From positions 1 through 5,153 of the forward strand of contig JAIRVW010000431.1 of the NCBI GenBank assembly GCA_031253705.1: a DNA stretch of 5,153 bases, written 5' to 3'. Positions 1-5,153 of this stretch are shown piece after piece. A program made the translations under genes and the position numbers. The stretch's first letter is position 1. Every line of letters starts with the position of its first letter. This DNA comes from Brucellaceae bacterium (GTDB taxonomy: Bacteria; Pseudomonadota; Alphaproteobacteria; Rhizobiales; Rhizobiaceae). The notes beneath the pieces were generated by a model, which was given only the letters and a program-made list of their open reading frames with translations, was not told the origin of the DNA and did no database searches.

Positions 1-112
1 TCAGCTGGTGATGACGCTTTATGACACGGCTCTCGGCACCTCCATCGGCTTTGAAAATCCGCAAATGCCGGAATTAATGCCGGTCGCAGGCAGCTGCAAA
101 GGCGGTGCATGA
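1..112 (+). CDS. DUF1214 domain protein, C-terminal fragment (5' end outside window)
   Basis: The frame beginning at base 2 is open from the window edge to a TGA at 110-112 and gives 36 residues. They include LYDTALGTSIGFENP and end in GSCKGGA. The LYDT-A/P-L pattern followed by a short tail near a cysteine is, from family knowledge, how DUF1214 proteins end, and in Hyphomicrobiales a small DUF1214 protein commonly precedes a small DUF1254 protein, as here. Function is unknown; such proteins are usually predicted to be exported. The stop overlaps the ATG at 109 of the next gene in an ATGA arrangement, which suggests one mRNA and translational coupling. Only the tail is visible, so the assignment leans on the neighbour. 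Confidence 0.6.
   Translation, partial: QLVMTLYDTALGTSIGFENPQMPELMPVAGSCKGGA
98..102 (+). promoter_or_regulatory. Shine-Dalgarno site favouring the ATG at 109
   Basis: AAAGG lies 6 bases before the ATG at 109 and 9 before the ATG at 112, but only 2 before the GTG at 105. The spacing therefore supports initiation at 109, which is out of frame with the DUF1254 domain. This is one of two sequence arguments for a frameshift in this gene. Confidence 0.55.
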
Positions 113-659
113 TGAGACATTCGCTGCTGCAGCTGCTTTATGCATTGGTGCTTGTCTGATCGGAGCCGCGATCGTGCATATTGCGATTATCCTGCTGGTG
201 CCGACCTATGCGTCTGAAACATTGTGGAACCGTGTTGAACAACTCGGCTCCGCAGAAACCTTCCACCGGCTTGAAGGGCAGAACTGGGCAAAGCGTAATG
301 ATCCGCTGATGCGCAGCGCTGCCTGCCGTTTTGATCTCTCCAACGGGCCTGTTCATATCAGCGCCATCGGCAAAGTGCCGTTCTGGTCGCTGGCGCTTTA
401 TAATCATCAGGGCGACATTACCTTCAGCCTGAATGATCAGGTCTCACCGGTAACAGACCTGCTGCTTGTCTCGCCGTTACAAAAAATTCTGCTGGAACAG
501 AGCATCCCACAACAACTCGAACACTCGGTACTGGTTAACCAGTCTGTCAGTGAAGGTATTGCCGTGCTGCGTGTCTTTGAACCGGATGCCACATGGCGTG
601 ATGAGGTCAGCGAATTTCTGAAATCAGCAGAATGTATGAGTGTTTCTATTGAGAATTAG
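105..659 (+). CDS. DUF1254 domain membrane protein; 5' end probably frameshifted
   Basis: The open frame from a GTG at 105 encodes 184 residues. One hydrophobic segment (residues about 8-33, containing AAIVHIAIILLVP) is followed by a soluble, probably periplasmic domain. The pieces NDPLMRSAACRFDLSNGPV, FWSLALYN, FSLNDQ and a late PDATWR fit the DUF1254 family as found in small rhizobial proteins of about 190 residues; its biochemical role is unknown. The start is doubtful. The GTG lies only 2 bases after the AAAGG at 98-102 and would give an acidic pre-anchor segment (HDE). The ATG at 109 has ideal spacing (6 bases), overlaps the upstream stop as ATGA, and begins a typical anchor start (MMRHSLLQLLYALVLV), but that frame stops at 157-159. 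Adding one base between about 115 and 156 would join the two. The gene forms a unit with the DUF1214 gene and ends in a hairpin terminator. Confidence 0.8.
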   Translation: MHDETFAAAAALCIGACLIGAAIVHIAIILLVPTYASETLWNRVEQLGSAETFHRLEGQNWAKRNDPLMRSAACRFDLSNGPVHISAIGKVPFWSLALYNHQGDITFSLNDQVSPVTDLLLVSPLQKILLEQSIPQQLEHSVLVNQSVSEGIAVLRVFEPDATWRDEVSEFLKSAECMSVSIEN

Positions 660-690
660 GCGGACAGGATCATCTGTCCGCCTGTTTAAT
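659..690 (+). terminator. Hairpin terminator after the DUF1254 gene, possibly bidirectional
   Basis: GGCGGACAG (659-667) and CTGTCCGCC (674-682) form a perfect 9-bp stem with a 6-base loop. The pair A658-T683 can extend it. A short U-containing tail, TGTTTAAT, follows. The stem starts on the last base of the TAG stop codon of the DUF1254 gene. The FAD oxidoreductase gene converges and ends at 699, so the hairpin may also stop that transcript, although its tail on the minus strand is less U-rich. Confidence 0.75.
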
Positions 691-698
691 TGTGCATT

Positions 699-2108
699 TT
701 AAAACGAGATCAGCTTACCGGGATTGACGGTACTCATTACTTCCAATGCAGCTTTAGCAACCGGAATGGCAAATGGCGACAAATGCCGCCCCATCGGAAT
801 ATTATAGTGATCAATTGTCGTCAGCATGGCGAAATCATCATTGATATTCCGGATATCATCACTGATTGCCTTGCCGATACGCACAGTCTGCGCCACACCA
901 TGACCACTCCAGCCATGCACGGTATAAACAGGGATACAGCCTTCTGTCTTACGGCTGTCTGTTGCCCCGTTGAGCGTAAAATCACTCACGCCGCTCCACG
1001 AGTAATCCAGTTCAAATCCTGAATATTGCGGAAAAACCGTGTTCATACGCTGCAGCAAATAGGCATTAATGTCCTGCGGCGCCCAGCAAGAGCCCGTACC
1101 CTGCCCGCCAAAGAGCAGACGATTGCCCGATACCGGCCGATAATAATCAATCTGCACCTGTGTGTCATAAACCGGCATATCAGCAGGAAGCAGTGTTTTG
1201 ATTGTGCCTTCATCCAGAGGTTTAGTTACTCCGACATAGGTATAGAACGGGATTGTTGTGGCACTGGCATCCGGATCGAGGCTGAATGTCGAATTATGCA
1301 GTGCCAGCACCACAGCCTTACGTGCAGTAATTTTTCCGCCCGCAGTCTCAGCAATCACGCCGCCGGAAATTTCCTGAAGCGCCACCACTTCTGTTTCCTC
1401 AAAAGTCTCCCCGCCATTGCGCGCAAAAGCATAAGCCAGACCGCGTACCAAGGCCAGCGGATGTAACTGACCGCCGCCCCTGTCGATCACACCGCCATGA
1501 TAATAGTCGGAATTCAGCAATGTCAGAAGCTTATGCCGTCCTGCCACTTCCGCCGAACTGTCGCCAAGCCGGAACCGCGCATCTGCGCCTTGCAACAAAG
1601 CCGTCAGATGTCCGGGATGCACCGCCGCAGTAATATGTCCGTAGCGTCGGTCGAACTGCAAATCATAACCGCGTGCAAACTCATCAATCAAAGTCATAGC
1701 TTCGACGGATGCAAAGCGCCACAGGCGTTTCGCCTCATCACAACTCAGATTACTCAGCATATCGGCCGCTTCCCAGCGTGCCAGCCCCGGTGTCAGTTGT
1801 CCGCCATTACGACCGGAGGCTGCAGAACCGATATGATTTTTCTCCACCAAAAGCGTATCAACACCGGATTCGGCCAGGTGAAGCGCCGCAGACAGGCCAA
1901 GCAGGCCGCCACCAATCACCAGCACATCACAGCTGCGGTCTTCAGGCAGAGCAGCACTGTTTTGCCATGGCTCCAGTGAAGCTTCGTAATAAGTTGCAGG
2001 CGTTTTTTCTGTATCGGAGGCAGACCAGTTCCATAAAGGATAATCTAAATGCAAGCGACTTTCATGCGCACCAAATTCATTGCGAAAAACCGGCTTTATA
2101 AAACTCAT
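699..2108 (-). CDS. FAD-dependent oxidoreductase, DAO superfamily, PuuB/OrdL-like
   Basis: A 469-residue flavoprotein of the D-amino-acid-oxidase fold. Residues 61-71 (DVLVIGGGLLG) carry the dinucleotide-binding GxGxxG after a first beta strand, and E89 in LLVEK is the expected ribose-binding acid. GSAASGRNGGQ (94-104) is the hallmark of gamma-glutamylputrescine oxidoreductase and related OrdL proteins. The substrate-domain motif DYYRP (321-325), LLFGG (331-335) and the C-terminal GWSGHGV (399-405) also fit. Family members oxidise amines or amino acids to imines with release of H2O2; the substrate here cannot be fixed. Length is slightly above PuuB (about 426) because of an N-terminal lead of about 60 residues before the FAD site. 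The P-x-x-G-R motif usual before the last flavin loop is not visible (residues 377-395). No other putrescine-pathway gene is in view, so a PuuB name is not given. The ATG at 2108 has a GGTGA-like site (2112-2116) close by and an AT-rich region upstream. Confidence 0.88.
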   Translation of the reverse strand: MSFIKPVFRNEFGAHESRLHLDYPLWNWSASDTEKTPATYYEASLEPWQNSAALPEDRSCDVLVIGGGLLGLSAALHLAESGVDTLLVEKNHIGSAASGRNGGQLTPGLARWEAADMLSNLSCDEAKRLWRFASVEAMTLIDEFARGYDLQFDRRYGHITAAVHPGHLTALLQGADARFRLGDSSAEVAGRHKLLTLLNSDYYHGGVIDRGGGQLHPLALVRGLAYAFARNGGETFEETEVVALQEISGGVIAETAGGKITARKAVVLALHNSTFSLDPDASATTIPFYTYVGVTKPLDEGTIKTLLPADMPVYDTQVQIDYYRPVSGNRLLFGGQGTGSCWAPQDINAYLLQRMNTVFPQYSGFELDYSWSGVSDFTLNGATDSRKTEGCIPVYTVHGWSGHGVAQTVRIGKAISDDIRNINDDFAMLTTIDHYNIPMGRHLSPFAIPVAKAALEVMSTVNPGKLISF

Positions 2109-2285
2109 AATTCACCAAATAAAAATAATATTTAACAAAAACATAAACTGAAACATCTTCAAACAATACGAATTAATTAAGACAAACCTTAAATAAATAG
2201 ATTTTAATATTTAAATTATTACAATACATAAATTTTATTCTGAAATTAAATAAAACTAAACAAAATCCCCGATCAATGCCGTTGG

Positions 2286-2300
2286 TTAATTGATTGCTAA
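2286..2300 (+). promoter_or_regulatory. Possible CtrA-type box (TTAA-N7-CTAA)
   Basis: TTAA at 2286-2289 and CTAA at 2297-2300 are separated by exactly 7 bases. This is one mismatch from the alphaproteobacterial CtrA consensus TTAA-N7-TTAA. It lies about 97 bases before the GTG of the DUF2336 gene, a plausible promoter position. Next to an AT-rich region such a match can easily arise by chance. Confidence 0.2.
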
Positions 2301-2305
2301 GTGTT

Positions 2306-2348
2306 GTCCCTTAATGTGCATTCTATCCGCCCTGTGTCTTTAAGGGGC
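2306..2348 (+). repeat. Inverted repeat in the DUF2336 leader
   Basis: CCCTTAA (2308-2314) and TTAAGGG (2340-2346) are exact inverted repeats across 25 bases. Allowing one G-U pair the helix extends to 9 bp, from G2306 to C2348. The left arm can alternatively pair with the second TAAGGGG at 2381-2387, which contains the ribosome binding site. It may be an operator or an RNA leader structure; nothing directly shows which. Confidence 0.35.
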
Positions 2349-2377
2349 GCATTTGTTTTCTTATCTGAGTTGTGTAG

Positions 2378-2399
2378 GCGTAAGGGGTAAATACGCGTG
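2378..2399 (+). promoter_or_regulatory. Ribosome binding site in a small hairpin loop before a GTG start
   Basis: AAGGGG at 2382-2387 is a strong Shine-Dalgarno match, 9 bases before the GTG at 2397-2399, and decides that start. It sits in the 9-base loop of a 5-bp stem formed by GCGTA (2378-2382) and TACGC (2392-2396), which abuts the start codon. The stem is short and may be weak in vivo. Confidence 0.5.
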
Positions 2400-3470
2400 A
2401 CCACTGATCAATTCCGCGCTTTGGAGACATTATCCGGAAGTGGTCATTCCGCACACCACAAGACCGACGATCTGTTGGCTGCTGCCGTTGCCGGTTTCAC
2501 CTCCCTCACCCGCCCTGCACGCTATGAAAGCCAGCAATTTGAAGATCTGGCACTGCCGCTTCTAGAAACCGCAACACCCCGCGCCAGACGGCAGGTATCG
2601 GCCATTCTTGCCCAGCACGACTTTGCCCCGCGCAAACTGGTTCTGACCCTTGCCAATGACAGTCTTGAGGTTGCAGCGCCGCTGCTGCTGCGCTCCCCGA
2701 TCCTGACAACCACCGATCTGATGGATATTACCGGTCAGCATGGCCTGTCTCATGCCCGTGTTATTGCACGACGTCAGCCGGTCGATCCGATGCTGCTGCC
2801 ATTGCTGGAAAATTTTGATGATCTGATCATCAAACAGGCACTCGATGCCGAGCCGGTTTTTGCAAGTGCTGTGCCTGCTGCTGAACCGGCAGAACCGGAA
2901 GTGCAGAACATGCATTATGCTTCCACACCGCCGGTCAGCAAACCTGCAGCCAATATCCCGCTGCGCCCAGCCAGTCATCAGGCTCCGAAGCCTCAGCCCT
3001 TACCTGCCCATGATCTGGGTGCTTTATCACTGACGACACATCTGCGTCCGGCTCTGGCTGAATATCTCATCGATATGGCGCTGCTGATTGATAATAATAT
3101 GTTCCGCACCGCGCTGGCAGACGCGCTGGATGTCGGCTTTGCGCGGGCAGATGCCATTATCGGCACATGGCCTAATTCCCAGTTGCCGCTGGCACTCAAA
3201 GCCATCGGCCTGACTGCTCAGGATACCTATCTGATCCTGACGGCTGTTCTTGGAACCATCCACGGCGAACGTGAACAATTACGTGAATTTGTGCATATTT
3301 ACCGCTCAATCAGCCCTGAACAGGCTGCTGCCGCAGTACGTCACTGGAAAGCCGATGATCTGAATGAGAAACTGCGCAATCAGTTGCGCGATCTCGCGGA
3401 TGATGTGGCAGACAGCTTCACCAATGCAGCGAATAGCGACAGCCATATCCCGCATAAAATAGCACAGTAA
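2397..3470 (+). CDS. DUF2336 domain-containing protein
   Basis: A 357-residue protein starting at GTG with a good ribosome binding site; no better in-frame start fits. Residues 6-150 are alpha-helical and match the start of DUF2336 proteins: an FRALETLS opening, FTSLTRPARYESQQFEDL (34-51), the PLL pattern at 53-55 followed by TPRAR (60-64), then AAPLLLRSPILTTTDLMDI (93-111). Residues about 152-208 are a Pro/Ala/Gln-rich linker, probably disordered. Residues about 210-345 form a second helical part, including RTALADALDVGFARADAII (237-255) and a charged end. There is no signal peptide or membrane segment, so it is probably cytoplasmic. DUF2336 is an alphaproteobacterial family of helical-repeat-like proteins whose function I do not know. 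It is transcribed alone, divergently from the FAD oxidoreductase gene and convergently with the DUF1491 gene. Confidence 0.85.
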   Translation: MTTDQFRALETLSGSGHSAHHKTDDLLAAAVAGFTSLTRPARYESQQFEDLALPLLETATPRARRQVSAILAQHDFAPRKLVLTLANDSLEVAAPLLLRSPILTTTDLMDITGQHGLSHARVIARRQPVDPMLLPLLENFDDLIIKQALDAEPVFASAVPAAEPAEPEVQNMHYASTPPVSKPAANIPLRPASHQAPKPQPLPAHDLGALSLTTHLRPALAEYLIDMALLIDNNMFRTALADALDVGFARADAIIGTWPNSQLPLALKAIGLTAQDTYLILTAVLGTIHGEREQLREFVHIYRSISPEQAAAAVRHWKADDLNEKLRNQLRDLADDVADSFTNAANSDSHIPHKIAQ

Positions 3471-3497
3471 AAACCGGATATTGTACATGTAAAATGT

Positions 3498-3539
3498 TAG
3501 AGCAGCCTTTGTGCGCCCAATAGGGCGCACGGCGCTCTA
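3498..3539. repeat. Compound palindrome between convergent genes, resembling a Rhizobiales intergenic repeat
   Basis: The inner stem is a perfect 8 bp, GTGCGCCC (3511-3518) and GGGCGCAC (3523-3530), with loop AATA. GCC (3505-3507) pairs with GGC (3531-3533) around a TTT bulge. The outer arms TAGAGC (3498-3503) and GCTCTA (3534-3539) pair with a single bulged A. The whole forms one 42-base imperfect hairpin with 17 base pairs. No U-run follows on either strand, so it is not a textbook terminator, though its place between convergent 3' ends suggests transcript ending or mRNA 3' protection. It resembles, from memory, a palindrome often seen between genes in Rhizobium and Sinorhizobium. The stop codon of the DUF1491 gene (3537-3539) lies in its outer arm. 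Confidence 0.7.
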
Positions 3540-3878
3540 TAGACCGTTATTCAGCAATTCTGCGGCCTGTGCGCAGTCTTCCACTTCCACCAGCCAGAGA
3601 TCAGGATCAAAGCGCAGCTCTTTTTCCAGTTGCTCGTTGATCTGCTGCTCATCATCGCTTTGTTTATAGAGAATAAAGCGGCGCTCATCCGCGCGTTCCG
3701 GATCATATTCACTTTGCGGTGCGGGCATATAGAGATCAAAATTGCCGTCGCGGTCACGGATTTTGATGAAAATCGCCCCCGCTTCCGTTGCACCGCGCCT
3801 GACCAGATAGGCGAAACCGTCAGCCATACGGATACGGCGCATAAAAGCGGAAACCCAGAATTCACTTGTCAGACGCAT
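3537..3878 (-). CDS. DUF1491 family protein
   Basis: A small soluble protein of 113 residues, starting MRLTSEFWVSAFMRR. The family pattern is clear. The first 40 residues hold MRLTSEFWVSA, GFAYLVRRG and EAGAIFIK. Next come YMPAPQS and RRFILY, and then an RFDPDLWLVEVED motif near the C-terminus. DUF1491 is a conserved alphaproteobacterial family of about 110 residues with no known activity. The frame can be extended to a TTG at 3908, but I chose the ATG at 3876-3878 because family members begin at MRLT and the extra ten residues have no ribosome binding site. AGCAGG at 3890-3895 is a rather distant (11 bases) site for the ATG. The gene begins 31 bases after the peptidoglycan-binding gene stops, so they are probably co-transcribed. 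Its stop lies inside the 3498-3539 palindrome. Confidence 0.85.
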   Translation of the reverse strand: MRLTSEFWVSAFMRRIRMADGFAYLVRRGATEAGAIFIKIRDRDGNFDLYMPAPQSEYDPERADERRFILYKQSDDEQQINEQLEKELRFDPDLWLVEVEDCAQAAELLNNGL

Positions 3879-3909
3879 AGGCTGAAATACCTGCTCATTG
3901 CATATCAAA

Positions 3910-4941
3910 TCAGCTGATCAGGCCGATTTCACGCATTTTCCCGATCAGCTCAGAATCAGGCTTGCCGCTGACATTGAGGCGGAACAGCTTCTGGAACTCG
4001 CGGATTGCATCTTCCGTGGTCTTGCCCGGAACACCATCCACGACAACCATGTCATTGCCGAACGCTTTCAAACCGGCCTGAATGCGCACCAGTTCTTCAG
4101 CACTGACCGTCTGACCAGATACCGCCCTTGCGGATACCGGCTCCACGGAAGCCGTTTTTTCCTGCTGCGGCTGCGGAGCATTGCGCACCGGTTGCGCGAC
4201 TGCTTTTTCTTCAGTTCGCACCAAAATCGGCGCAGGTCGTTTTTCTGCAACCGGCACAGCACGGGCAGAGTTATTGCCAGAATTAGTGTCAGCTTTATAA
4301 TCCGGCTTATTCTCTGGCACAGCCACGGCAATGGCTTCAGCAATGGTCAGATTATTTTCTGCCTGTTTTGCCGGTTCTGCCTGCGGAGTCACCAGCTTCG
4401 CCTGCACACCCTGCCATTGTTCCAGCGCTTTGCGGGTCTGCGGCCCCGTCAGACCATCCACATTGCCGCTGTAGAAGCCCAGCTGTTTCAGATTATATTG
4501 CAGCATCGCCACCTGCTTGTCGCCATTCGGCGCCAAAGCGGGCAGATCACCACCATCCACAGTCATTTCTGTCAGCACGGTCATGGATTCCGGCTTTTCA
4601 GATGCGGCCGGTGTCTGACCGGTTGCAATCTGGCGCACAGGTTCCTGCGGCGCAGTATTGCCTGTAATTCTGCGTGCCGCCTCACTGTTATCTTTAACAG
4701 CAGCACGGAAAACCTGTTCCGGACGGGTTTTGAAAAACACGCCGTCATGCGCCTGCGGCTGATACCAGATGGCATTACTGGCAACAAAACCAAGCGTGAC
4801 AAGAAATGCAGTTGCCCCGCCGGCCACCACAGGATTACGCGCTACAATATCTCCGGCAGCCAGCGCCATGCGTGACACTCCGGTCAGGCATGCATCAAAA
4901 AACCGTCTGCCAAAACTACGCCGTTTTGCGTTTTTGCGCAT
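3910..4941 (-). CDS. Membrane-anchored protein with two peptidoglycan-binding (PG_binding_1) domains
   Basis: A 343-residue envelope protein. Residues 1-35 are strongly basic (RKNAKRR, GRR), consistent with a cytoplasmic start. Residues about 37-58 (VVAGGATAFLVTLGFVASNAI) form one membrane segment, followed by WYQPQAHDGVFF. The rest should be periplasmic. A first PG_binding_1 repeat at about 143-182 contains LQYNLKQLGFYSGNVDGLTG and TRKALEQWQ. A Pro/Ala/Lys/Glu-rich linker follows at about 185-280, then a second repeat at about 283-343 with LVRIQAGLKAFG, VDGVPGKTT and AIREFQ. No catalytic domain is visible, so it probably tethers or senses the cell wall. The frame extends to a GTG at 5037, but the ATG at 4939-4941 has an excellent AAGGGG site at 4948-4953 and a start typical of homologues, so I chose it. 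It overlaps the end of the upstream gene by 26 bases and precedes DUF1491, suggesting an operon. Confidence 0.85.
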   Translation of the reverse strand: MRKNAKRRSFGRRFFDACLTGVSRMALAAGDIVARNPVVAGGATAFLVTLGFVASNAIWYQPQAHDGVFFKTRPEQVFRAAVKDNSEAARRITGNTAPQEPVRQIATGQTPAASEKPESMTVLTEMTVDGGDLPALAPNGDKQVAMLQYNLKQLGFYSGNVDGLTGPQTRKALEQWQGVQAKLVTPQAEPAKQAENNLTIAEAIAVAVPENKPDYKADTNSGNNSARAVPVAEKRPAPILVRTEEKAVAQPVRNAPQPQQEKTASVEPVSARAVSGQTVSAEELVRIQAGLKAFGNDMVVVDGVPGKTTEDAIREFQKLFRLNVSGKPDSELIGKMREIGLIS

Positions 4942-5153
4942 GGAAGTCCCCTTGCGTTTCGTACCGCTGCGGCTCTGTCTTTCCGTCATAACTACTTTCT
5001 GCCTGTCCTGCTGCGGTCTGATGACCTTCAGTTTCACCGGCCTGAAGATTGATAATTGCTGTCTTTACCTGTTCAAGAGCGCTGCGAATATCTGTTGAAA
5101 CACGCCCCGCCTGCATCATAGGCTGCAATGGTGCCTGATTTGCGGCCTGACCT
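4916..5153 (-). CDS. Unidentified protein, C-terminal fragment (5' end outside window)
   Basis: Of the three minus-strand frames at the right edge, only this one stays open through the edge and past the start of the next gene. The other two stop at 5065-5067 and 5073-5075. It gives about 78 residues ending at a TAG (4916-4918). There is a Gln/Ala/Pro-rich stretch (GQAANQAPLQPMMQAG), a likely amphipathic helix (STDIRSALEQVKTAIINL), and a polar, charged tail ending AQKRKTA. I do not recognise the family; a tail this polar could belong to a larger regulatory or scaffold protein, but that is a guess. It overlaps the peptidoglycan-binding gene by 26 bases, so the two are probably translated from one mRNA. 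It could also be a spurious open frame. Confidence 0.5.
   Translation of the reverse strand, partial: GQAANQAPLQPMMQAGRVSTDIRSALEQVKTAIINLQAGETEGHQTAAGQAESSYDGKTEPQRYETQGDFHAQKRKTA
4948..4953 (-). promoter_or_regulatory. Strong ribosome binding site deciding the peptidoglycan-binding protein start
   Basis: On the minus strand AAGGGG stands 6 bases before the ATG at 4941. The in-frame alternatives, an ATG at 4989 and a GTG at 5037, have no comparable site. The site lies inside the coding sequence of the upstream gene, as expected for coupled genes. Confidence 0.65.

Larger units (their letters stand above)
2109..2396. promoter_or_regulatory. Divergent intergenic region with AT-rich half and repeat-bearing leader half
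   Basis: No credible gene lies here. Bases 2109-2260 hold only about 23 G/C in 152 (about 15%), against roughly half in the flanking genes, with adenine runs on the plus strand. Bases from about 2265 to 2396 return to normal composition. They contain an inverted repeat, a repeated TAAGGGG (2341-2347 and 2381-2387) and the ribosome binding site of the DUF2336 gene. The region must carry the promoters of the two divergent genes. I could not pick a convincing -35/-10 pair for either: AT-rich matches on the minus strand are too common to discriminate. Confidence 0.6.

Noticed and set aside
690..2101. Several plus-strand open frames opposite the FAD oxidoreductase gene
   Set aside because: All are antisense to a convincing 469-residue flavoprotein, have odd compositions and show no family resemblance.
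2161..2260. Sigma-70-like promoter matches on either strand of the AT-rich island
   Set aside because: At about 15% GC, TATAAT-like and TTGnnn-like words occur by chance in many places; none stands out by both boxes and spacing.
2314..2343. Nine-codon leader peptide in the DUF2336 leader
   Set aside because: There is no clear ribosome binding site, no run of regulatory codons and no attenuator-like hairpin with a U-run.
3483..3492. Short palindrome around TACATGTA
   Set aside because: An 8-base palindrome with no partner or nearby promoter is too weak to call an operator.
2506..3530. Minus-strand and shifted plus-strand open frames over the DUF2336 gene
   Set aside because: They are short, overlap a gene with family motifs throughout, and have low-complexity or basic/cysteine-rich translations.
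3879..3908. Longer DUF1491 reading from a TTG at 3908
   Set aside because: The ten added residues (MICNEQVFQP) do not fit the family start MRLT, and no ribosome binding site precedes the TTG.
3898..4875. Long plus-strand open frame (325 codons) opposite the peptidoglycan-binding gene
   Set aside because: It is rich in His, Arg, Cys and Phe with no recognisable domain, and lies wholly antisense to a protein with two clear domains and a strong ribosome binding site.
4942..5037. Longer peptidoglycan-binding protein starting at GTG 5037 or ATG 4989
   Set aside because: Neither has a ribosome binding site like the AAGGGG before ATG 4941, and both would overlap the upstream frame much more.

Overview
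The window looks like ordinary chromosomal sequence from an alphaproteobacterium, most likely order Hyphomicrobiales (Rhizobiales). The grounds are the gene families: a DUF1214/DUF1254 pair, a PuuB/OrdL-type FAD oxidoreductase, a DUF2336 protein, a DUF1491 protein and a membrane-anchored peptidoglycan-binding protein. A structured intergenic palindrome also resembles, from memory, one common in Rhizobiaceae. Genus is a guess; a Brucellaceae-like genome of intermediate GC would fit. I see no tRNA, rRNA, CRISPR array, transposase, phage gene or toxin-antitoxin module.

Layout. At the left edge (1-112, +) is the C-terminal tail of a DUF1214 protein. It overlaps the start of a DUF1254 membrane protein (to 659, +), whose 5' end looks frameshifted. 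A clean hairpin terminator (659-682) separates this pair from the convergent FAD oxidoreductase gene (699-2108, -). Next is a 288-base intergenic region between divergent genes. Its left half is extremely AT-rich (about 15% GC) and its right half holds inverted and direct repeats around the ribosome binding site of the DUF2336 gene (2397-3470, +). The DUF2336 gene converges on a leftward cluster, and a 42-base compound palindrome (3498-3539) sits at the junction. The leftward cluster, in transcription order, is the C-terminal tail of an unrecognised gene (right edge to 4916), the peptidoglycan-binding protein (4941-3910) and DUF1491 (3878-3537). Tight spacing and an overlap suggest one transcript.

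How the genes work together. The leftward cluster may serve a cell-envelope role, judged only from the peptidoglycan-binding protein. The DUF1214/DUF1254 pair is a translationally overlapped unit of envelope-associated proteins of unknown function. The FAD oxidoreductase stands alone, without other polyamine-catabolism genes in view. I found no convincing new multi-gene system. The points most worth checking are the apparent frameshift in the DUF1254 gene, the covarying palindrome at 3498-3539, the AT-rich island, and the possible RNA switch in front of the DUF2336 gene.
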